Part shown: positions 1 to 6,437 of the stretch, piece by piece
Layout of the letters: each line of letters begins with the position of its first letter
Position numbering within the stretch: position 1 is the first letter of the stretch
NCBI GenBank assembly: GCA_020848595.1
Contig: JADLHV010000239.1
Location: 1-16,923, forward strand
Direction: 5' to 3'
From: Bacteroidia bacterium
GTDB lineage: Bacteria > Bacteroidota > Bacteroidia > NS11-12g > UBA955
DNA: 16,923 nt
Notes under the pieces: generated by a model
The model's database searches: none
What the model was told of the DNA's origin: nothing
What the model saw: only the letters and a program-made list of their open reading frames with translations
Position numbers and translations under genes: made by a program

Positions 1-643
1 GAACAGAAACAAAAATTTTGTTATTACTTCCTGAAGTTATGTAGGCATCTAGATTGCACCAGTTCAACAAGCTGATTGAGAATCTTGCTCTACTGTTACT
101 CGTATCCACAGTCCATGAACTAGTTGACTCCTTCCATTTACCGACCATCTGAATCCTGTTAGTATCAAGAGATTCAACCAATTCGAACAATTTTGCATTA
201 GAAGGGTTCACACCAGAAGGAATTGGCATTGTAACCTGAACATTTAATTGTGGTTGTACAATTGCACTTCCACGATATGCTACAACTCTGAACATGCCAT
301 ATGAATTCAACATTCGACCATCTTCAGTTTCAGTATAGACACCAGTACCTACCATACTCTTATTATCCATAACCTCATAAATTTTAAGCGTTACAGTACC
401 TGGAATACTTCCATAAGTGTTAGGAGCGAAAGTTAAGATTGTTCCCTTAGGAGCATATACAATAGCGCCTTTTTCATTATAAATATCTACCACCCTTGGT
501 TCCGGCGCTTTTTTTACTGCCAGTTGCGCAATGCTAGGTTTGTTTGTAAAACTCGCATCCATATCGCGATCTTCGATGGGTGTATCTTTAGCACATGAAG
601 ATAACAGCGCAAAAGAAATAAAATAAAATAATAATTTTTTCAT
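1..643 (-). CDS. Putative surface/periplasmic lipoprotein, 3' end outside window
   Basis: The frame is open from an ATG at 643 to the left edge (214 codons visible), so only the N-terminal part is here. The protein starts with a lipoprotein signal peptide: MKKLL, a hydrophobic stretch, then LSSC with the lipidated cysteine at residue 17. The mature part looks beta-rich, with many short Gly/Thr/Val strands, and ends near the edge with a LLNWCNLDAYI segment. That resembles an ending I associate with unnamed Bacteroidota lipoproteins, from memory. An in-frame ATG 28 codons upstream (727) was not chosen because it would bury the signal peptide and would span a good -7 promoter box (663-670). The function is unknown. 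The lipoprotein call is firm; any role is not. Confidence 0.8.
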   Translation of the reverse strand, partial: MKKLLFYFISFALLSSCAKDTPIEDRDMDASFTNKPSIAQLAVKKAPEPRVVDIYNEKGAIVYAPKGTILTFAPNTYGSIPGTVTLKIYEVMDNKSMVGTGVYTETEDGRMLNSYGMFRVVAYRGSAIVQPQLNVQVTMPIPSGVNPSNAKLFELVESLDTNRIQMVGKWKESTSSWTVDTSNSRARFSISLLNWCNLDAYITSGSNNKIFVSV

Positions 644-662
644 TGATAATAATACCAGAGCG

Positions 663-670
663 CAAAAGTA
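663..670 (-). promoter_or_regulatory. -7 promoter box of the lipoprotein gene
   Basis: On the minus strand this reads TACTTTTG, a perfect match to the Bacteroidota TAnnTTTG -7 consensus, followed by CGC. It ends 19 nt before the ATG at 643, giving a short leader. No convincing -33 TTG element lies 17-23 bp upstream. Confidence 0.55.
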
Positions 671-1011
671 ATTAACTTTTTTGAATCCACTTCTGATTCT
701 GAGTAATTTTTTTAATAATTTTAACATAATGTCAATTGTTTATAATATTCAACTTATAAAGAAACCTTCGTAATTTTCTGATTTATCAGGCATTATAGCC
801 GTAATCACTAATTTAAATCTGTTGAAGTATCTATTGAAATAGCTTTGTCGCCACAAATTAATTAACAGGAGTACTCAAATTCAAACACTAGTTATGGATA
901 TTACTAGTAATAAGACTAATCCTCCATTTTCTATCCCTAAATAACATCATTAACAAAGCCTCTAATACCAACAATAGGCAGGATAAATTTGTCACTAAAA
1001 TCACAGAAGTA
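671..1011. other. AT-rich intergenic region, nothing firm
   Basis: This gap separates the 3' end of the T9SS-protein gene at 1012 from the promoter of the lipoprotein gene at 643; both genes point left. I see only very short ORFs and one 6-bp inverted repeat, ACTAGT at 887-892 and 903-908. I find no clear GC-rich terminator hairpin followed by a T tract, although termination of the upstream operon is expected somewhere here. Confidence 0.4.
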
Positions 1012-3363
1012 CTATCCCTTTATAATCATCATGTCGCCAATACCTTTTATATATACCATATAAATACCTGGACTCCATTGTTCACTTGAGATAATTTGCT
1101 TTTGTCCGGCTTCTACTGATAATTCTTGTATTAATCGTCCTTGAATATCATATATGGCAAGCTCTAAAATAGATTCAGATTTATTAATAATATTAAATTG
1201 ATTAGATATAGGATTTGGATAAATATCAAGTAAATTTTGAACTTGCAAAGTATTAAAACCAGTTACACGTTTAACATGGCTAAAATTAGTAATAATAGGT
1301 TCATTATTATCAAAATAGATTAAGGCGTTATTAACGATACTATCACCGACTCTGAACTCTCCATTAACTTTAGCTTCAAATTCGATAAAGCCTTTACTTA
1401 ACTCTTCTGACATCATTTTAGGCATCAAGTTAATATCATTGAATGTCCAAGTAACTACATTATCCTTATGACTGAGAACATATTGATGACTAGCGCTTAA
1501 AATTTTAAACTCATAGACTGGGATTTTAAGATTAAGTGTATCAATGACAACAACTCTTTTAGCATAATCATTCCCTTCATTTTGAAAATCAATATGAAAC
1601 CGTATACTTTTCAACCCATAATTAATCCGACCTTCGGGCACGCAAATTTTTTGATTTGGGTCGAAGCTATATTTTAAATAATGGATAGCACTATCTGCGT
1701 TATCCAATTGGAATTCATTTGTAGTTTTTACCACCTCGGCCTTAATTGTTTGGTTGGTACCATAATTAAAATAGTTACTAGGATAAAAAACATTAAACGT
1801 AATAAATTTAGAAGCATTTGGACCTAAAGAAAAATCGTAAGTATATTTGTTATTAACTCTTGTAATGAAATTTGGAATTGAGTTCGATAATCTAGCACTA
1901 TCAGGCAAATAGATATCAACCTGTCCTGTCACATTCGAAAAATCACAATCACTTCTATAAAGTTCAATTTGCATAGGTTTATCTAAGTCAATTCTAGCAT
2001 TACCAGAAGCTGCTACATTAACTCTAACATTCCGAATGCCGTCACTTTCTCTAGTTTGATAAGGATAATATAAAGTATCATTAGAAATTGGAGATTTGTA
2101 ATGATTGCTGCATCGAGCACCTGAGAAAGTGAGTTCATAACAAGAATCCGTACTTAAATTTTTGGGTGCTACAAAGCAAATATATTCATTATCAAGCGCT
2201 TTATACAACAAACGGTTGTTAGGTGGATTGGTTAAAAATAGGTCGCCATATAATTCCGAAAAATTAACAGAGACAATTTCGTCACCAGCATCTAGAATAA
2301 GGTTTTTATTATGGTCAAGGAAGGGAGCAAGCCATACTGAATCGTAGTAAGAAATAGAGTACTTACCGACTTGAAGTTCAGCAATTCTGCCCATAACTTT
2401 ATTATCTGCACGAATTGTATGATTACTTTCAAAAATCATATACGCCTTTTTGTTATCGGAGACAATTTTAAGCGGTAGACTATCCGAGCCCTTTAGCTTG
2501 AAGGCTATTTCGACAGTATGAATAGTATCAAATTTATAAACCGTATAATTGGGTGCAGTGGCTCGAGGGGTTAAATAAATAACATTAGCAACATTCGTTA
2601 ATTCACCTTGAGTACCAATTAGAGCAGAATCGATGTAATTAGAGTTTAACTGTTTGAGATATAAATCATTTTGGCAATAAATTAAGCTTCCTTGTTTCAA
2701 AACCATACCTCTTATATAATTAGAGCTTTGGGAAGGCAACTTTTTATAAGTAATCCAATTAGGATTAGAATAATAATACATAGTTGCATTAGCACCAACA
2801 ATAAGCGTATCATTGCGCATAATCATATGATATTCGGGAGCTGATACATTAAAGTTCATATTGATTAATCCATTAGGTGTTACTTTAAAAACATGTCCAT
2901 TAGGATGACCTCCAATAGAATCGGCATTAGTAACGAAATAGACTTCATTTTTAAATCTATAAAATTTATGATAGAAATTTCCCTTAGAACTAAAGGATGA
3001 TTTGTACATTTTACCCAAGCGTTTCCAAGAACTTTGATTAGTCAAAAATATTGAATAACTATTGGTGTCTTTCAATCCAGATAAATAAATAGCTCCACCC
3101 CAACCTAATTCCGACCTTAAACCAACTAAACTAGTATTAGAACCAATATAAATAGTTGAAAGTGTCGTCCATGATTTAGAAATAGTATCATATTTATTAA
3201 GAGAAGTTGAATCATTAAAAGATGAAATGGCAAAAAGATTTTGCACAGAATCTATGGTTAATGTTTCATAATTTAGAGTTTTTTGTCCTGGAACTTCTTT
3301 GATTTGTCCAATCAAAAACTGACTGAATAGCATTAACGCTACTAGAAATAATTGTCTTAACAT
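1012..3363 (-). CDS. T9SS-exported protein with type A C-terminal sorting domain
   Basis: This 783-residue protein is predicted to be exported and released or anchored at the cell surface by type IX secretion. It has a Sec signal peptide (MLRQLF..., predicted cleavage after FLIGQ, about residue 20). A beta-rich region of about 300 residues follows, with repeated short strand patterns that could be a propeller. Around residues 345-365 there is an FLDHNKN...DAGDE segment like those in surface beta-sandwich domains. Residues about 567-696 (SFDPNQK ... FQNEGND ... NNALIYFDNNEPIITN) match the domain commonly found just before T9SS sorting signals (DUF7619-like, from memory). Residues 713-783 are the sorting domain (DIYPNPISNQF, YDIQGRLIQEL, WSPGIYMVYI). 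The ATG at 3363 lies 30 bp after the stop of the anti-sigma-like gene, so it is probably the third gene of that operon. There are no catalytic motifs, so a binding or structural role is more likely than an enzyme. Confidence 0.88.
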   Translation of the reverse strand: MLRQLFLVALMLFSQFLIGQIKEVPGQKTLNYETLTIDSVQNLFAISSFNDSTSLNKYDTISKSWTTLSTIYIGSNTSLVGLRSELGWGGAIYLSGLKDTNSYSIFLTNQSSWKRLGKMYKSSFSSKGNFYHKFYRFKNEVYFVTNADSIGGHPNGHVFKVTPNGLINMNFNVSAPEYHMIMRNDTLIVGANATMYYYSNPNWITYKKLPSQSSNYIRGMVLKQGSLIYCQNDLYLKQLNSNYIDSALIGTQGELTNVANVIYLTPRATAPNYTVYKFDTIHTVEIAFKLKGSDSLPLKIVSDNKKAYMIFESNHTIRADNKVMGRIAELQVGKYSISYYDSVWLAPFLDHNKNLILDAGDEIVSVNFSELYGDLFLTNPPNNRLLYKALDNEYICFVAPKNLSTDSCYELTFSGARCSNHYKSPISNDTLYYPYQTRESDGIRNVRVNVAASGNARIDLDKPMQIELYRSDCDFSNVTGQVDIYLPDSARLSNSIPNFITRVNNKYTYDFSLGPNASKFITFNVFYPSNYFNYGTNQTIKAEVVKTTNEFQLDNADSAIHYLKYSFDPNQKICVPEGRINYGLKSIRFHIDFQNEGNDYAKRVVVIDTLNLKIPVYEFKILSASHQYVLSHKDNVVTWTFNDINLMPKMMSEELSKGFIEFEAKVNGEFRVGDSIVNNALIYFDNNEPIITNFSHVKRVTGFNTLQVQNLLDIYPNPISNQFNIINKSESILELAIYDIQGRLIQELSVEAGQKQIISSEQWSPGIYMVYIKGIGDMMIIKG

Positions 3364-3393
3364 ATAGGTTTGTTGTTTGAGAGATAGTTGGAA

Positions 3394-4851
3394 TTAAAGT
3401 TTGAATCGAATTTGCAAATTAAGAGAACGGGAGGTAATTCTAGAATTTAAATTACCAGACCCCAAATCATAAGCCATATTTACGGTTGATAATCCTGCTT
3501 CTAGACCTAACCACCATTGACGGTATAAATGTCTAGATAATTGAATGCCTCCATTTAATCCATAATTAATTTTGCGATTCATTAAAGTATTTACTGGTTT
3601 AGCTTCAAAACTATTTAAATTAAACATTTTTCCAGAACTAGCCACCAATCCGCTTATATTAACTCCAGCGTTAAAAATAGCTTCATATTTACTATTAAGT
3701 TTAAGTCCATAACTTAATTGCAAAGGCAAGGTAATAAATTGAAAAGACTGTCTAGATTGCAGTTTAAAAACCATTGGATTAGAAGAATCGGGAACATTAA
3801 TATAGAAAGATATAGTATTATCACTATTTCTAACGGCAATTTGACTCAACTTGTAATTAAAATTAATATCATTTGAAATGCTTCTGTATTGTAGACCGCT
3901 ATTTAATCTAAAGCCTAAGGAACCTAATTTATACTCAAATGAGAAATTCATAAAGAAAGCAGATTGATTTTTATTTCCTGCTTCAAAAACGTTTTTAGTA
4001 TCTTTATGTAAATACTCTTGATTGGTTAATTTTACTACAGAAGTATTAATTGAAGTTATTCCAGTAGCTAAACCTAGTACAAAAACGCCATTTCCATATT
4101 CACCTTTCTCTGACACTTTAGATTTCTTTTTCTTCTTTTTGGATTTAGTTGAATCATCCGTTGGAATATCACTTTCAACCCCATCCTCATTTTGAGCAAT
4201 TGCATTCGTTAGTTGAGGTGTTTGTTGAGCAGAATCGTTTATTTTTTCAATTGTATCATTCATTACCTTAGGTGATTCTACCAAAACGTGCTTTGACGCT
4301 CCAATATTTTGGATTAAATTATCTAAGCTATTTGATTTTATTGAATTGGGCTTAAGATTTTCAATATCATACAAAAGTTGATCATTAACAGGATTAGGAC
4401 GACGGAATCTATTTGTATTTGCAGCCGATAAAGATTTAGATTTCGCAGGGATATCATCAATCTTAAGAGATTTTTGAGTAGTTTGTAATTGAGTATTACG
4501 TTTACTTTCTATAGAGTTGTTTATTTCTGTTTCAGTTTGAGACAGATGCTTGATATCGGACTTAACTTCGAGAGTTGAGTCAACATTTATATTTACAATT
4601 GGGTTTTCAATAGCTGGTTGAATAGAGATTGACTTGACGCTTTCGATATTGTTAGAGGCATTCCAATATACTAAACCACCAATTGTAAGCAGCAATAAAG
4701 CTGATCCAAAAAAGTACAACCAAAGGAAAGGACGTCTTTTCTTTTCTTCTAACTCAGCGCGAATCCTTTCCCACTGCGCCTCGTGCAAGGGTTGAGGATG
4801 CTCTTGCAATGCCTTTTTTAGGGCTTGGTTGAGTTTATTTCCTGATTTCAT
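3394..4851 (-). CDS. Dual-membrane-spanning anti-sigma-like protein with outer-membrane beta-barrel
   Basis: 485 residues with an unusual layout. Residues 1-40 are a charged helical cytoplasmic segment containing HEAQWERIRAELEEKKRR, resembling the short sigma-binding N-termini of Bacteroidota anti-sigma proteins. Residues 42-63 form one transmembrane helix (LYFFGSALLLLTIGGLVYW). Residues 64-252 are a polar, low-complexity, presumably disordered linker ending in a lysine run (236-245). Residues about 253-485 are alternating amphipathic strands that end LNLQIRFKL, as in small outer-membrane beta-barrels. From memory, this is the plan of the dual membrane-spanning anti-sigma (Dma) proteins described in Bacteroides thetaiotaomicron, where the barrel sits in the outer membrane and the N-terminus binds a partner sigma factor. 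The ATG at 4851 overlaps the sigma gene by 17 bp, implying translational coupling. The anti-sigma function is inferred from architecture and linkage. An outer-membrane barrel protein without sigma control is the alternative. Confidence 0.75.
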   Translation of the reverse strand: MKSGNKLNQALKKALQEHPQPLHEAQWERIRAELEEKKRRPFLWLYFFGSALLLLTIGGLVYWNASNNIESVKSISIQPAIENPIVNINVDSTLEVKSDIKHLSQTETEINNSIESKRNTQLQTTQKSLKIDDIPAKSKSLSAANTNRFRRPNPVNDQLLYDIENLKPNSIKSNSLDNLIQNIGASKHVLVESPKVMNDTIEKINDSAQQTPQLTNAIAQNEDGVESDIPTDDSTKSKKKKKKSKVSEKGEYGNGVFVLGLATGITSINTSVVKLTNQEYLHKDTKNVFEAGNKNQSAFFMNFSFEYKLGSLGFRLNSGLQYRSISNDINFNYKLSQIAVRNSDNTISFYINVPDSSNPMVFKLQSRQSFQFITLPLQLSYGLKLNSKYEAIFNAGVNISGLVASSGKMFNLNSFEAKPVNTLMNRKINYGLNGGIQLSRHLYRQWWLGLEAGLSTVNMAYDLGSGNLNSRITSRSLNLQIRFKL

Positions 4852-5386
4852 TTTTCAATAATTGCATTTTTACTAATTCTGCCAGTGCTCGTTTTGCGCG
4901 ACTATATTGCGACCTTGAAGCTTCTTCACTAATATCTAATTGAGCGGCAATTTCCTTGTGACTCAATTCATCAATTACAAATAAATTAATGATAATCTGT
5001 TGATTAAGGCTTAATTTACACAATAAAGACATAGCCATTTCTGCTTCAAAACTCACTTCATATTCTGTGTCTGACTCTTTAATTTCGAGAGCATTGTCAG
5101 AGATATGCTCAATAATGAGTGCATTCTTTTTTTTCCTTAAAAAATCGAGCGCACAATTAACGCCTACTTTATTAATCCATGTTTTTAATTTGCTATCACC
5201 TTTAAATTTATCAATCGACCTATAAACCTTCATCATAGCATCGTGAAATACCTCTTCGGCATCTTCTCGATTTTGAGTATAGCGCATACACAATCCCATT
5301 AACCAGGAGCCATAGGTATCGTACAAAGCTTTTTGAGCTTTTATATCTGATTTGATACAACCTTTTATAAGCTTTTCTTCATCCAA
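4835..5386 (-). CDS. ECF-family RNA polymerase sigma factor
   Basis: 183 residues, the usual length for an extracytoplasmic-function sigma factor. Region 2 covers about residues 20-88: LYDTYGSWLMGLCMRYTQNR, EDAEEVFHDAMMKVY, FKGDSKLKTWINKVGVNCAL, DFLRKKK. Region 4 covers about 118-172: LSLNQQIIINLFVIDELSH, then the helix-turn-helix KEIAAQLDISEEASRSQYSRAKRAL. There is no region 3. The start is a TTG at 5386: the frame closes at a TAA five codons upstream, no in-frame ATG precedes region 2, and the ATG at 5382 is out of frame. It is the first gene of an operon with the anti-sigma-like barrel protein (17-bp overlap) and the T9SS protein. Its regulon probably includes its own operon, which I infer from how ECF systems usually work. 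I see no second copy of the promoter here to define its target site. Confidence 0.93.
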   Translation of the reverse strand: MDEEKLIKGCIKSDIKAQKALYDTYGSWLMGLCMRYTQNREDAEEVFHDAMMKVYRSIDKFKGDSKLKTWINKVGVNCALDFLRKKKNALIIEHISDNALEIKESDTEYEVSFEAEMAMSLLCKLSLNQQIIINLFVIDELSHKEIAAQLDISEEASRSQYSRAKRALAELVKMQLLKNEIRK

Positions 5387-5443
5387 TGGAAACGAGCTTT
5401 TGTTTTATAGACGTCAATTAAATAAAAAACGTGACATCCCTTT

Positions 5444-5451
5444 CAAATTTA
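5444..5451 (-). promoter_or_regulatory. Candidate -7 box for the sigma-factor operon
   Basis: The minus strand reads TAAATTTG, matching TAnnTTTG, and ends 57 nt before the TTG start at 5386. That would leave a leader of about 50 nt. No -33 TTG sits at the expected spacing. An ECF-type self-promoter is equally possible in this 150-bp gap. Confidence 0.35.
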
Positions 5452-5537
5452 TGCAATATAGATTCGAATTCCTTAAGGTACGATTTATACTAAAACTATT
5501 GAAATAGTTCTAAACAACAGGACGAATATCAAACTAA

Positions 5538-6122
5538 TTAGGATTTTGCGTTAAGAATTCGTTCGACATATTTACCAATAATATCAAATTCAATATTGAC
5601 CTTATCCCCAACTTTCAAAAATTTAAATACTGTATTTTCGTGCGTATAAGGAATAATGGCAACTGAAAAAGATTGATCGAGACTATCAACAACGGTTAAA
5701 CTAGTACCATTCACCGTAATAGACCCTTTTTTAACTGTCATACCCGGATTGTCATAAGAAAAGAAGTATTTCCAACTTCCTAATTCATCGACAATAGAAG
5801 TACAAATTGCGGTACAATCGACATGACCTTGCACAACATGACCATCAAATCGCCCATTAGCAGACAAACAACGTTCTAGGTTAACAGAATCGCCAATATT
5901 TAAATCACCGAGATTCGTAACATTCAACGTTTCTTTAATGGCCGTTACTACGTGTTGATTACCGGTTTGACTAACAACAGTGAGACAAATACCATTATGA
6001 GCAACACTTTGATCAATTTTCAATTCATTAGAAATTGAAGATTCTATTGTTAAATGAACATTAGAGTTTTCAATTACAAGGTTAACGACCTTGCCCATAC
6101 ATTCTATAATTCCTGTAAACAC
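5538..6122 (-). CDS. ribE: Riboflavin synthase, alpha subunit
   Basis: 194 residues. The enzyme dismutates two 6,7-dimethyl-8-ribityllumazine molecules to riboflavin and a pyrimidine diamine, the last step of riboflavin synthesis in the cytoplasm. The sequence shows the hallmark MFTGII start and two tandem lumazine-binding halves. The internal repeat is visible as NGICLTVV (43-50) and NGTSLTVV (138-145). The conserved linker GRFDGHVVQGHVD lies at 90-102. The start codon is GTG at 6122, because the family N-terminus falls exactly there and the ATG at 6124 is out of frame. A -7 promoter box ends 4 nt upstream, so the mRNA may be leaderless. The gene stands alone, with no other riboflavin genes in view. 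The symbol ribE follows common usage; ribC is also used. Confidence 0.96.
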   Translation of the reverse strand: MFTGIIECMGKVVNLVIENSNVHLTIESSISNELKIDQSVAHNGICLTVVSQTGNQHVVTAIKETLNVTNLGDLNIGDSVNLERCLSANGRFDGHVVQGHVDCTAICTSIVDELGSWKYFFSYDNPGMTVKKGSITVNGTSLTVVDSLDQSFSVAIIPYTHENTVFKFLKVGDKVNIEFDIIGKYVERILNAKS

Positions 6123-6126
6123 ATGA

Positions 6127-6134
6127 CAAAGTTA
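6127..6134 (-). promoter_or_regulatory. -7 promoter box of ribE
   Basis: The minus strand reads TAACTTTG, a perfect TAnnTTTG match, then TCAT, then the GTG start codon. The gap of exactly 4 nt places the expected transcription start at or next to the start codon. Confidence 0.6.
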
Positions 6135-6180
6135 ATTGAAAAAAAATGACATATAACACTAGTAATAGTTAAAAACCTAA

Positions 6181-6435
6181 AATGTCAAAATACCCTTCAA
6201 TATTAACTTAAAACAAAATTTCTCAAAGGGAAAAACAAATACCTTTCGAAACATAAATACACGACTAATAGAATATTTGCAACTATTCGCACAAATATTA
6301 AGTTTAGCAGGATACGAAGGTTTGTGTTGTATCGACTACAAAATTCAAGACAATCAGGTTAAGATATTCGAAATAAATCCAAGATTTGGCGGGAGTTTAA
6401 AAGAGTATTTTTTAGCCAAGTTGCGACATATTTAG
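6181..6435 (+). pseudogene. C-terminal remnant of an ATP-grasp domain gene
   Basis: This frame is open from just after a TAA at 6178 to a TAG at 6433-6435. It encodes an unmistakable ATP-grasp ending: LIEYLQLFAQIL, GYEGLCCIDYKIQDNQVKIF, then EINPRFGGSLKEY. The E-I-N-P-R motif carries the metal-binding Glu and Asn of the family. Resemblance seems to begin around 6202-6217. There is no ATG in the frame, and the upstream two thirds of an ATP-grasp enzyme (N-terminal and ATP-binding subdomains) are absent, replaced by the ribE promoter. It ends 2 bp short of the convergent TonB-receptor stop. The fragment cannot be a working ligase. Its original substrate cannot be told. Confidence 0.75.
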
Positions 6436-6437
6436 AC

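Noticed and set aside
644..727. In-frame 28-codon extension of the left-edge lipoprotein, starting at an ATG at 727
   Set aside because: It would place the lipobox cysteine at residue 45 behind a lysine-rich stretch and would cover a perfect -7 box at 663-670. The ATG at 643 gives a normal lipoprotein signal.
887..908. ACTAGT ... ACTAGT inverted repeat as a terminator
   Set aside because: The stem is only 6 bp, AT-rich and not followed by a T tract on the relevant strand, and it cannot be extended. It is probably chance.
2162..2347. Plus-strand 61-codon ORF
   Set aside because: It lies antisense inside the T9SS-protein gene, has no recognisable features and no promoter box.
5387..5537. FMN riboswitch near ribE
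   Set aside because: The FMN element would sit upstream of ribE, at 6123 onward on the minus strand. There the -7 box is only 4 nt from the start codon, leaving no leader for a riboswitch. The 5387-5537 gap is downstream of ribE.
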